This document shows, in pieces, positions 35,916 to 44,170 of a stretch of DNA of 64,000 nucleotides. Position 1 is the first letter of the stretch. Every line of letters begins with the position of its first letter. A model generated the notes under the pieces. The model saw only the letters and a program-made list of their open reading frames with translations. It did no database searches and was not told the DNA's origin. Origin of the DNA: Mycolicibacterium komanii (lineage in GTDB: Bacteria > Actinomycetota > Actinomycetes > Mycobacteriales > Mycobacteriaceae); assembly GCF_001050035.1 (NCBI RefSeq), contig NZ_CVTA01000007.1, positions 1-64,000 of the forward strand. The letters run 5' to 3'. The translations under genes and the position numbers were made by a program.

Positions 35916-36784
35916 CGCGTCACCAAACGATCGCGGGTGAGCTCATCGGTGTCGAGTCCTCGGTCGGGCCCGTGGGCGATCACCGTCTGTCCCGGCTCCA
36001 GGTGAAGTTGCTCGCCGTCGATGCTCACGTCGATCTTGTCCGGTTCGAAGGAGACGAAATTGCGCACCCGGTCGACCTCCGTCCAGGCGTCGGTATAGGA
36101 CCACGCCGCGCGGCGGCGGTCTCCGACGTGGTAGTAGCTGGCAAGCCCCTTGTACGGGCAGAAAGTCTGCCCGTCGGCCGGTGTCAGCGCTGTCTCGTCC
36201 ACGTCGGCGCGAGGCACGTACCAGCGCGGAGCGAAGCCAGACTCGTAGAGCGCCAACGGGACGACGGTGTCAGCGATCACCCGGTCGCCGTCCCGTACGA
36301 TCAAATGCCTTGACGTGAGCCGGATATCAATGCGGTGGTAGAAGTCGGCCGCGTGCCCGAGAATGCGTTCGTCCTCTTCGTAGAAGGCGTCCATGGCGCG
36401 CCACGCGAACGCGACGCGTCCGGCGAGCACGGCCCCGTGCGAAGGCAGTTCGGAGAACTGCCACGCCGCGCGCCGCACCTCCCGCCCGGGAATGCGGACG
36501 CTGAACCATCTGAGCGGCCCGAGGTCGGCGTGTTCGGTCCTGTGGCCGTCCTCGACCAGCGCACCGGCGTCGACGTCGCGCCTCGGGAAGTATGCCACCG
36601 GGTAGCGGCCGGGTTCGTGCAGCAGGACGACATCCTCGCTGTCGGCGATCCAGGTCCCGGCCACGCGAACACGCATGCGGCGTCTGAGCGGTTCGGCGAA
36701 CAGGAGCCTTGGAATCGGCTCTGCGGCGAGGAAGTGGCCGACGGATCCGAGAGCCAACGGGCCCTGTTGCCATGCCAATCCCAT
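35912..36784 (-). CDS. DUF427 domain protein (two copies)
   Basis: A 290-aa protein starting MGLAWQQGPLALGSV. Two DUF427-like units are visible: VRVAGTWIADSEDVVLLHEP with YFPRRDVD, and later VIADTVVPLALYE with YVPRADVD, followed by CPYKGLASYYHV. DUF427 proteins are uncharacterised and common next to redox genes. First gene of the minus-strand group with VOC and the disulfide oxidoreductase. Confidence 0.85.
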   Translation of the reverse strand: MGLAWQQGPLALGSVGHFLAAEPIPRLLFAEPLRRRMRVRVAGTWIADSEDVVLLHEPGRYPVAYFPRRDVDAGALVEDGHRTEHADLGPLRWFSVRIPGREVRRAAWQFSELPSHGAVLAGRVAFAWRAMDAFYEEDERILGHAADFYHRIDIRLTSRHLIVRDGDRVIADTVVPLALYESGFAPRWYVPRADVDETALTPADGQTFCPYKGLASYYHVGDRRRAAWSYTDAWTEVDRVRNFVSFEPDKIDVSIDGEQLHLEPGQTVIAHGPDRGLDTDELTRDRLVTR

Positions 36785-36861
36785 GATTCCTCCGGTTACT
36801 GCGGTCGTCGCGAATGGCGCCGCGTCACGTGCTCAGCGCAGCCCTGGGAACACGCATCAAG

Positions 36862-36907
36862 ATTTTGGGATGTTCCCCCCAGAATTCTGGGCCAGATAAC
36901 CCAAAAA
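36862..36907. promoter_or_regulatory. Nested palindromes upstream of the DUF427 gene
   Basis: CCCAGAATTCTGGG (36878-36891) is a perfect 14-bp palindrome. It is enclosed by ATTTTGGG (36862-36869) and CCCAAAAA (36900-36907). It is in the promoter side of the DUF427 gene and close to the regulator gene on the same strand, so it is a good operator candidate for the double TetR protein. Confidence 0.55.
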
Positions 36908-36926
36908 GTCCAGACCCTTGTCTGGA
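36903..36926 (-). terminator. Intrinsic terminator after the double-TetR gene
   Basis: On the minus strand: TCCAGAC-AAGG-GTCTGGA followed by CTTTTT. The stem, loop and T run sit 26 bases after the stop codon at 36952. This is a classical factor-independent terminator, one of few with a T tract in the window. Confidence 0.65.
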
Positions 36927-36951
36927 AAATTGCCGACGGCCCAGGGTCGCC

Positions 36952-38307
36952 CTAGGACCGGCGGGCTCTCGCAGCGGCGGGCGCACCCCTGCGGGCGCTT
37001 GTGGGCGCCGCGAAGGAGGACACGTAGCTCAGGGCCGCTTCCACCGCCGCCTTGAAGGGTTCGGACGAACCGGTGATGTGTGTGAGCAGAGTGCCACCTT
37101 GATGAGCGGTGACGAGCACTGCCGACAGATGACGAGGGTCGGCGTCGGATGTCAGGTCACCGCGTTCGCGCATCGCCGCCAGCCCGTCCTCGAAGAGGTT
37201 GAGCCACCGGTCATATCCGGCGGCGAGGTCGTCGAGAACGACATCGTCGGACTCGAGTAGCTCACCGGTCAACGACCCGTAGACGCACCCGTTGCGCAGA
37301 TACTTCTGCCCGTCCTGAGTCCAGCACAGGTCGGCCCATTTCCGAAGTGACTCGATCGTATCCAGACGGCCTATCCGGGGTTGAGTGTGAAACTGCACGA
37401 CGAACTCGGTGCGGGCGGCGATCACCTGCCGAGTGAGGGTCTGCTTGTCGGAGAAATAGTGCGACAGTTGGGATCCGCTGACTCCGACGGCGTGTCGAAT
37501 GTCTTCCAGGCTGGTGCCGTTGACCCCGCGTTCGAGGATGAGTTCTGCGGCGCCGTCGATGATTCGTGCCCGTGTGGCCATGCCTTTCGCGGTGTATCGG
37601 GCAGCATCATCGGGTGTGGCCGAGGCGATGGCGGCGCGCCTGCTCAGGCGGCGCGGAGCGCGGAGGGTGCGTAGGGCCGGGTCCTTGGCCAAAAGATGCA
37701 GGTAGTTGACGATGAAGCAGGTGGCATCGGCCAACGGCCATTCCTGACGATAAGCGAACGACAGTATTCCGGCGCCCTGGTGCAGGCTGACGACCATCAA
37801 CGCGAGTTGACGCGGTTCGGCCGATTTCATCAGCAGGCCGCGGTTCTTCATCCGGGCGAATGAGTCCTCGAGAAGGTTCACCCATCGCCAATAACCTTCG
37901 GCGAAAGTCTGGCGCGTGTTGTCGCTCGACTTGGCCAGCTGCCCCGCCAGTGCGTGATACGTGGCGGTGCCGCGGTACCCGATCTTGCGCAGGTACCGCA
38001 TGTTCAGGTCGGCCCATCGCGCCCAGTCCTCGAACGTGTCGAGTCCGCCGACCTTCGGCTGGCGGTGGAATTGCTGCACCGTCTCGGTCTGCCGTTTGAT
38101 CACCGCCCGGATCAGATCCTGACGGTCGACGAAGTAGTGGTTCAGTTGAGATCCGCTGACCGACGCTGCACGACGCACCTTGTCCAGGTTGAAGGCCGAC
38201 AGACCCGTCTCGAGCAACACATCTGCTGCAGCACGCAAGATCTTTTCTCGCGTCGCGAATCCCTTGGCTGTGAAACTTCGGGATTTCGAAGCATCCGCGG
38301 TGGTCAT
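36952..38307 (-). CDS. Regulator with two fused TetR units
   Basis: A 451-aa protein from ATG at 38307 (MTTADASKSRSF), behind GTAGGGGAG. Residues 13-212 form one TetR unit (TAKGFATREKILRAA, later SGSQLNHYFVD), and 239-432 form a second with the same order (TAKGMATRARIIDGA, SGSQLSHYFSD). The two units can be aligned along their length, offset by 226 residues, and share features such as the HQGAG/HQGGT segment. Internal duplication is the likely origin. Such a protein could bind two half sites as a monomer. It sits next to a palindrome and a terminator. Confidence 0.9.
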   Translation of the reverse strand: MTTADASKSRSFTAKGFATREKILRAAADVLLETGLSAFNLDKVRRAASVSGSQLNHYFVDRQDLIRAVIKRQTETVQQFHRQPKVGGLDTFEDWARWADLNMRYLRKIGYRGTATYHALAGQLAKSSDNTRQTFAEGYWRWVNLLEDSFARMKNRGLLMKSAEPRQLALMVVSLHQGAGILSFAYRQEWPLADATCFIVNYLHLLAKDPALRTLRAPRRLSRRAAIASATPDDAARYTAKGMATRARIIDGAAELILERGVNGTSLEDIRHAVGVSGSQLSHYFSDKQTLTRQVIAARTEFVVQFHTQPRIGRLDTIESLRKWADLCWTQDGQKYLRNGCVYGSLTGELLESDDVVLDDLAAGYDRWLNLFEDGLAAMRERGDLTSDADPRHLSAVLVTAHQGGTLLTHITGSSEPFKAAVEAALSYVSSFAAPTSARRGAPAAARARRS

Positions 38308-38372
38308 CTCCCCTACGAAGATACCTGGTGGCGGGGCTCGAGGACGGCGGACTGGCCGACAGCAGTCGATCG

Positions 38373-39245
38373 TCAGCTGTCTCTCGGCAGCTGGGAAAGG
38401 AACTTCCGCACAAGCGCTGCGACCTCGTCGAGTGCCGACTCGAGAAGGAAATGCCCGCCGTCGAGCAGATGAATCTGGGCGTCGGGCAGGTCTGCGGCGA
38501 AGGCCTCGGCGCCGGCCGGGCCGAAAATTGGGTCGTGGCGCCCCCACGCCGCCAGAAGTGGCACGCCGGAATTTCGGAAGTAGTCCTGCACCCGTGGATA
38601 GAGCGGCGGGTTCGTCGCGTAGTCGCGAAACAGCGCGAGCTGCACTTCGTCGTTGCCGGGCCGTGTTATGAGAGCGTAGTCGTGAAGCCATGCTTCCGGA
38701 TCGACCAGGCTCTCATCGGAGACCCCGGTGAGATACTGCCAACGCGTGGCGTCCAGCGTCAGGAACGCGCGGATCGCGGACTCGGTCTCGTCGTCACGTC
38801 GTTTGTGGTAGGCCCACACGGTCTTCCAGAAGGCTTCGACGAATCCGGCGTCGTAGGCGTTTCCGTTCTGGCTGATGATCCCCGTGATCGCTGGTGGATT
38901 CCTCAGCGCGAGACGCCACCCGATCGGTGCGCCGTAATCCTGGACGTACATGGCGTACTGGCCGACGCCCAAGTTCTGCAGCAAGCCCGCCGTCAAATCC
39001 GTCAGCGCGTCGAACGAGTATGCGAACTCATCGGCGGCCGGCGCATCGGACAGCCCGAACCCGAGGTGGTCGGGTGCGATCACGTGATAGTCATCGCCCA
39101 GCAGCGGTACCAGATGGCGAAACATGTGCGAACTGGTGGGAAACCCATGCAAGAGAACAACTGTAGGCGCACCGGTATCGCCGGCTTCCCGGAAGAACAA
39201 GCGGTGTCCGTCCACGGTGGTGTAACGGTGATGAACACTGACCAT
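38373..39245 (-). CDS. Alpha/beta hydrolase with Asp nucleophile (epoxide hydrolase/dehalogenase-like)
   Basis: A 290-aa hydrolase starting MVSVHHRYTTVDGHR; a TTG two codons earlier is an alternative. Oxyanion HGFPTSS, nucleophile VQDYGAPIG (Asp103), acid WGRHDPIF and His in GGHFLLE are visible. An Asp at the elbow points to epoxide hydrolase or dehalogenase chemistry rather than a serine esterase. Substrate unknown. Confidence 0.86.
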   Translation of the reverse strand: MVSVHHRYTTVDGHRLFFREAGDTGAPTVVLLHGFPTSSHMFRHLVPLLGDDYHVIAPDHLGFGLSDAPAADEFAYSFDALTDLTAGLLQNLGVGQYAMYVQDYGAPIGWRLALRNPPAITGIISQNGNAYDAGFVEAFWKTVWAYHKRRDDETESAIRAFLTLDATRWQYLTGVSDESLVDPEAWLHDYALITRPGNDEVQLALFRDYATNPPLYPRVQDYFRNSGVPLLAAWGRHDPIFGPAGAEAFAADLPDAQIHLLDGGHFLLESALDEVAALVRKFLSQLPRDS

Positions 39246-39422
39246 CAGCAATCCGCCTTTCCGGCTGGATGTTTGGCAGAGTGGGTTGAGCCACCCATTA
39301 TGCGCGCGATCGGCGTGACTGGCAACCGCTTATGCGGACGGATCGACCGGCATTGATTCCTGAACGCAGTGACGTAGAGTCTGGTCATGCCCCCTGGGGT
39401 GTGCGGTGAAGAGGAGGCGCAA

Positions 39423-41111
39423 GTGCCGACGCTCCACGCGGTCAATGTCGGGTTGCCGGGGGACGTGCCATGGCGCGGACGCACGGTGCGCACCGGGATC
39501 TTCAAGACGACGGTCTCCGGACCGGTCTACGCGGGCCGCCTCAATCTCGAGGGAGACGGCCAAGGCGACCTCCGTGGTCACGGCGGTGAGAACCGGGCGG
39601 TCCTGGTCTATCAACTCGAGGCCTATGAGCATTGGAAGACCCACCTCGGGCGTGACGATCTGCGGGCCGGAGCCTTCGGCGAGAACTTCACGGTCAGTGG
39701 ATTGCCCGACGACGAGGTGTGCATCGGCGACCGGTACCGCATCGGGGAAGCGCTGTTCGAGGTGACGCAGCCACGGGTCACCTGTTTCCGCGTCGGGATG
39801 CGTCTGGATGAGCCAGATCTCCCCCAGCTCATGGTTTCTCACCGCCGACCCGGGTTCTACCTCCGCGTGCTTCGCGAGGGACGGGTCCAAGCGGGCGACG
39901 ACATCGTGCTGACCGAGCGGGGGCGGAACCAGTTGACCGTCGCCGAGGTCGATGCGCTTCTCTACCTTCCCGACCGCGATCCGGATCGATTGCGACTGGC
40001 GTTGGATATTGCTGCCCTGAGCCCGGGGTGGAAGGAATCCTTTCGCGACCTCCTGGACCCGCCCGCCGAGCGGACGAACACTCCGTCATGGGACGGATTC
40101 CGGCCGCTTCGTGTCATCGACGTCCACCATGAAACGCCCGCCGTTGTGTCGATCGAACTCGGCGGCGACAACCCGCTGCCCGATGCGAAGGCGGGTGACC
40201 ATCTCGTGGTCCGGGCTACCGGGGCCGCTGATCCGCCGCCGCTGCGCAGCTACTCACTGTCCGGCGACTCCGCCGCGGGCACATATCGGATCAGCGTGAA
40301 GCGTGAGCCCTACGGCGTGGTGAGCCGGTGGCTCCACGAGCGGATCGGCCCCGGCGCGACCATCGAGGCCGCAGCACCACGCGGTGATTTTCACCTCTCC
40401 CCTGCGATGCGCCCGATACTGCTCATGTCGGCGGGGATAGGGGTTACACCTCTACTCGCCATGCTTTATGAACTCGTTGCACAAGGTGTTTCGCAACGCA
40501 TCGTGTGGGTGCACAGCGCCAGGGACATAGACTCCCACGCCTTCATCGACGAGGCCGACGGTCTCCTGCGGCGGTTGCCGCGCGCTGAGCGGTACGTCCA
40601 TTACACGGGCGGAACGCCGGGCCGACGGTTGGATCGTCACTTCCTCTCCGCGTTGAGCCTGCCGCAGGACGCTGACGTCTACCTCTGCGGGCCTACGGGT
40701 TTCATGGAGGCGATGCGTGAAGCCTTGACCAGCGACGGGTTCGACCCGGCTCGGATTCGGGCCGAAGCGTTCGGCACCCTCCCGCCGATCAACCCCGGGC
40801 TGACGGCCGTCGGCCGTCCGGTACCCCCGCATCCGCCCGAGATTCAGCCTGCGGACGGGTCGCGTGTCACGTTCTCACGAGTCGGTCTGACGGTTCGCTG
40901 GAGTGAGTCCTATCAGAGCTTGTTGGAGCTCGCCGAAGCCTGTGATGTACCGACGCGATACTCGTGTCGCAGCGGCGTCTGTCATGTCTGCGTCACGGGG
41001 CTCGTCGCCGGAAGCGTGGCGTATCCGAGGCAGCCGCTGGAGCTACCGGACCGGGACTCGACGCTTATCTGTTGCGCGGCACCGCTGACCGATGTCGTGC
41101 TCGACCTGTGA
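39423..41111 (+). CDS. MOSC-flavin reductase-[2Fe-2S] fusion protein
   Basis: About 562 aa with three modules. The GTG at 39423 is chosen because GAGGAGG lies five bases upstream. Residues 1-160 are a YiiM-like MOSC domain (conserved Cys in QPRVTCFRVG). Residues about 220-450 are a ferredoxin-reductase domain: RSYSLSG for the flavin, SAGIGVTPLL for NAD(P)H, YLCGPTGFM near its end. Residues 475-562 are a plant-type ferredoxin with Cys515, Cys520, Cys523 and Cys550 or 551. Electron flow from NAD(P)H to the MOSC cofactor (molybdenum-type) is inferred. Confidence 0.88.
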   Translation: MPTLHAVNVGLPGDVPWRGRTVRTGIFKTTVSGPVYAGRLNLEGDGQGDLRGHGGENRAVLVYQLEAYEHWKTHLGRDDLRAGAFGENFTVSGLPDDEVCIGDRYRIGEALFEVTQPRVTCFRVGMRLDEPDLPQLMVSHRRPGFYLRVLREGRVQAGDDIVLTERGRNQLTVAEVDALLYLPDRDPDRLRLALDIAALSPGWKESFRDLLDPPAERTNTPSWDGFRPLRVIDVHHETPAVVSIELGGDNPLPDAKAGDHLVVRATGAADPPPLRSYSLSGDSAAGTYRISVKREPYGVVSRWLHERIGPGATIEAAAPRGDFHLSPAMRPILLMSAGIGVTPLLAMLYELVAQGVSQRIVWVHSARDIDSHAFIDEADGLLRRLPRAERYVHYTGGTPGRRLDRHFLSALSLPQDADVYLCGPTGFMEAMREALTSDGFDPARIRAEAFGTLPPINPGLTAVGRPVPPHPPEIQPADGSRVTFSRVGLTVRWSESYQSLLELAEACDVPTRYSCRSGVCHVCVTGLVAGSVAYPRQPLELPDRDSTLICCAAPLTDVVLDL

Positions 41112-41200
41112 GCGGTGGGTCCGTACGGCTGGGTCGGAATCAGCGACAGACGCGTCAATAAATGCCCAGAAAACTCACAGCCGTCTGTTAGCTTCGCGAA

Positions 41201-42004
41201 GTGCTACTTCGCCAGCAAAGCGAGCGAGGCCGTAAGGTTCTCGCTGCGTCCGTGATCGCCAGTTTGACCGTCGTCGGCGGGGGCGCCTGTGGTGGTTCCG
41301 CCGAGCCCGCCGAATCCCCAGCGGCGAAAGCCGACGAGTCGACAACGGCACAACCGGCCGAGGCAGCCGAGAACAAGCCGAAAGACGAGCAGGGCGACCC
41401 CCAACCCCAGTTCACCGGCGGCGTCTACGGAGATCCGGCGGCCGCCATCGACTACTGGGAGGAACAGACCGAAAGCGACTGCGGGCTGATGGCCACCCGC
41501 ATGGTGATCGGCGAGATCACCGGGTCCGCGCCGACCGAGCGCGAAATCATCGACCTCGCGGCGAAAACGCCGAGCGACTGCGATCCGGGTCAGCCGGTGT
41601 ACGACGAAAGCGTCGATCCCAGTGACGGCGGTGTCGGCCACGGCACCTGCACAACCGATCTTCTGCTGTTGCTCAAGCACTACGGCATCAAAGCCGACTA
41701 CACCAACGACGAAACCGCCTCCAAGGGTGGGCTCGCTACGGGGATGGACGCACTGGCGGACTATCTGGGTGACGACCGGCAGGCGATCGTCTGCGTGAAC
41801 TCCAGTACCATCTGGGAAACCGATGGTGACAAGACGGGATGCGGTCACCTGGTCACCGTCGCTGCGATCGACTACGACAACGACGCCGTCTATCTCGGCG
41901 ACAGTGGCGGCGACGACACGAAGGGCGAGCACGTCACAACCGACGTATTCGAATCCGCCTGGGCCGCCGGCGATCACGAGCTCGTGGTCACCGCGCCCCG
42001 TTGA
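41201..42004 (+). CDS. Lipoprotein with a C39-like cysteine peptidase domain
   Basis: A 267-aa lipoprotein with GTG start (MLLRQQSERGRKVL). Lipobox VGGGAC (Cys30), then an Ala/Glu/Pro linker, then a papain-like/C39 fold: Cys94 in TESDCGLMATRM, His216 in GCGHLVTVAAID and Asp234 in LGDSGG. The catalytic residues are intact, so peptidase or transglutaminase-like activity on the cell surface is possible. Substrate and regulation unknown. Confidence 0.72.
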   Translation: MLLRQQSERGRKVLAASVIASLTVVGGGACGGSAEPAESPAAKADESTTAQPAEAAENKPKDEQGDPQPQFTGGVYGDPAAAIDYWEEQTESDCGLMATRMVIGEITGSAPTEREIIDLAAKTPSDCDPGQPVYDESVDPSDGGVGHGTCTTDLLLLLKHYGIKADYTNDETASKGGLATGMDALADYLGDDRQAIVCVNSSTIWETDGDKTGCGHLVTVAAIDYDNDAVYLGDSGGDDTKGEHVTTDVFESAWAAGDHELVVTAPR

Positions 42005-42030
42005 CATCGACGGTGGCGCAACCCAACCCG

Positions 42031-43110
42031 TCACAGAGCGCTGAGGCATACCGCCGCGGCCAGGCCGGCCGCCACGATCATCGCGGCGGTAGCACAGGTG
42101 GTCCGCCACCCGAAGCTGCGCGCGACCATGGCGATGCCCGGCAAGCTCACCGCCGGCAATGTGATCAGCAGAGCGCCCAAAACACCGGAGGAAACCCCGA
42201 GCAGTGCGAGCCCTTGGAGAATCGGGATCTCCCCCGCGGTGGGAATGACGATGAGGGTGCCGAGCACCGCCGCGACGATGACGATCAGCACAGTGTGGTG
42301 CGTGGGCCCGATCAGCCCCATCAGCCAGCCGCGACCTGCGCCGATCACCAGCACCAGAATGAAGTACTCCGGCACAAGCACGATGCAAAGCCGAAAGAGC
42401 GCTTTCCCGAACCGAACTGCCGAGGACTCGTCTTCGTCGGGCCGCCGGACGGGTGTGGCATCGGAGTCCGGCGCGACCGCACCGGCGTCCCGTCTCGCGA
42501 TCAGCGCGACCAGTGCCGATCCGCAGACAACCGCCCCCACCCCGACGACCAATCGAGTCGCCGTCCATTGCCACGGCGCAACACACAGCAAGAACACCAG
42601 CACGGCCGGATTCAGCAGCGGGTTGCCCAACCAGTACGCCACTGCGGCGGCGTGGTTGACGCCCGAGCGCCGCAGCGTCACCGCAACGGGGGCCGAGCAG
42701 CACGCGCACATCATCGACGGCATGCTGGCGACCCCGCCGGCCGCGGCGCTCCAGACCGTCTGTCGCCGGTTCAGCAGCTGTGGCAGCCACGGTCGCGGCA
42801 CTAACGCCTGAACGCAGGCGCTGAGCAGGAGTGCAACCAACAGTGCCGGCCAGATGGCGGTGACGTACGCGGAGAAGAACGTCGTCGCCGCATGCCAACT
42901 CGGAGCATCGCCGGCCGTCACGCCGCCGACGCCGAGGATGTTCGAACCCGGCCAATGATGAGTACTGGCGGCGTCGAAGGCCTTGCCGACGTACGGCACC
43001 CACTTCGCCCACGTCAATCCCGCAACGCCGACTGCGACGGTGACCAGAACCCCTGCCGCGGCGGCGCGCCGGGGTTCGGCTGCGTGCGACGCGGTGTCCG
43101 AAGTGGCCAT
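42031..43110 (-). CDS. YraQ/ArsP-like permease
   Basis: A 359-aa membrane protein from ATG at 43110 (MATSDTASHAAEPRR), with TAGGAG upstream. About eight to ten hydrophobic spans and the Cys-rich segment MMCACCSAPVAV, matching the DUF318/YraQ permease family linked to arsenic or other metal-organic export. Upstream in-frame extension is rejected because it runs antisense into the next gene. Confidence 0.82.
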   Translation of the reverse strand: MATSDTASHAAEPRRAAAAGVLVTVAVGVAGLTWAKWVPYVGKAFDAASTHHWPGSNILGVGGVTAGDAPSWHAATTFFSAYVTAIWPALLVALLLSACVQALVPRPWLPQLLNRRQTVWSAAAGGVASMPSMMCACCSAPVAVTLRRSGVNHAAAVAYWLGNPLLNPAVLVFLLCVAPWQWTATRLVVGVGAVVCGSALVALIARRDAGAVAPDSDATPVRRPDEDESSAVRFGKALFRLCIVLVPEYFILVLVIGAGRGWLMGLIGPTHHTVLIVIVAAVLGTLIVIPTAGEIPILQGLALLGVSSGVLGALLITLPAVSLPGIAMVARSFGWRTTCATAAMIVAAGLAAAVCLSAL

Positions 43111-43255
43111 GACTCCTACTAGTAACCGACACCCAGGCTGTCGAATCATCGTGGGCAAGGTAAAAGACGCCTCGACCATGCGCTGGATGAATCGCGTTGC
43201 CAACGTGCGTTCCACGACACAGCCAGGTAAATGCGACATCACAAGGAGAACAGTC

Positions 43256-44170
43256 ATGAGCGTCGACAGCATCTCGGGTCTGGGCACGACCGGACTCGAC
43301 GAGTTGGTTCCGTCGCGTTATGCGGTACAGATCGGCGACATCGAGGTGCTGGTGATCAGCGACGGCGTCCTGCCGATCACGGCGCGGACGATGGCCACCA
43401 ACGCCGACCCGGCCGAGTTCGGCAGCTGGCTCGACGATCGGTTCCTGCCCAGGGATGTACTCGACTGGCCGCTGAACGTCGTCGTGGTGCGCAGCGGCGA
43501 TCGCACCATCCTCGTCGACGCCGGACTCGGCGTGGAGTTCCCCGACTTCCCCCGGGCCGGGCAGACGGTTCACCGGCTCGAGGCTGCCGGCATCGATCCG
43601 TCGGCGGTGACCGACGTGGTGCTCACCCACCTGCACATGGACCACGTCGGCGGGTTGCTTACGAAGGGGCTCAAGGAACGGCTGCGTGCGGACCTGCGGG
43701 TTCACGTCGCCGCCGCCGAGGCGAACTTCTGGGAAGCGCCCGATTTCTCCCACACCGACATGCCCGCGCCGGTGCCCGACGCGCTGAGGTCCATCGCGTC
43801 ACGCTTTCTCGACGAATACCGGGGTCAGATGCGGACGTTCGAAACGGAGTACGAACTGGCGCCGGGAGTGCTCGTCTCTCGGACCGGGGGCCACACCCCC
43901 GGCCACGCGATCGTCCGCCTCGCCTCCGGAGACGATCGGCTGACCTTCGCCGGTGACGCCGTGTTTGCCCCGGGGTTTGATAATCCCGAGTGGCACAACG
44001 GTTTCGAACACGATCCGGAGGAGTCGGCGCGCGTCCGGATCGAGCTCCTGCGGGAACTGGCGACGACCGGTGAGGCGCTGGTCGCCACCCACCTGCCGTT
44101 CCCGTCCGTCTGCCGTGTCGCGACCGCCGGCGACGTCTTCCGGTGCGTGCCGGCCGGATGGGATTACTGA
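43256..44170 (+). CDS. MBL-fold metallo-hydrolase
   Basis: A 304-aa protein from ATG at 43256 (MSVDSISGLGTTGL), with AAGGAG upstream. Metal motif THLHMDH at residues 124-130 (His125, His127, Asp129, His130), then GGHTPGH and FAGDAVFAPG. Belongs to the same broad family as the 28097 gene, but with a different metal-site wording and a shorter N-terminus. Its 3' end overlaps the convergent flavoprotein gene by seven bases. Confidence 0.88.
   Translation: MSVDSISGLGTTGLDELVPSRYAVQIGDIEVLVISDGVLPITARTMATNADPAEFGSWLDDRFLPRDVLDWPLNVVVVRSGDRTILVDAGLGVEFPDFPRAGQTVHRLEAAGIDPSAVTDVVLTHLHMDHVGGLLTKGLKERLRADLRVHVAAAEANFWEAPDFSHTDMPAPVPDALRSIASRFLDEYRGQMRTFETEYELAPGVLVSRTGGHTPGHAIVRLASGDDRLTFAGDAVFAPGFDNPEWHNGFEHDPEESARVRIELLRELATTGEALVATHLPFPSVCRVATAGDVFRCVPAGWDY

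Noticed and set aside
36952..38691. Longer start for the double TetR protein
   Set aside because: Extending to 38691 would run antisense through the next hydrolase gene and adds Arg-rich non-domain sequence; the ATG at 38307 is well supported.
41204..43753. 849-codon minus-strand frame
   Set aside because: Covers the real permease gene and an opposite-strand lipoprotein gene; composition is typical of high-GC shadows, and no protein family fits.
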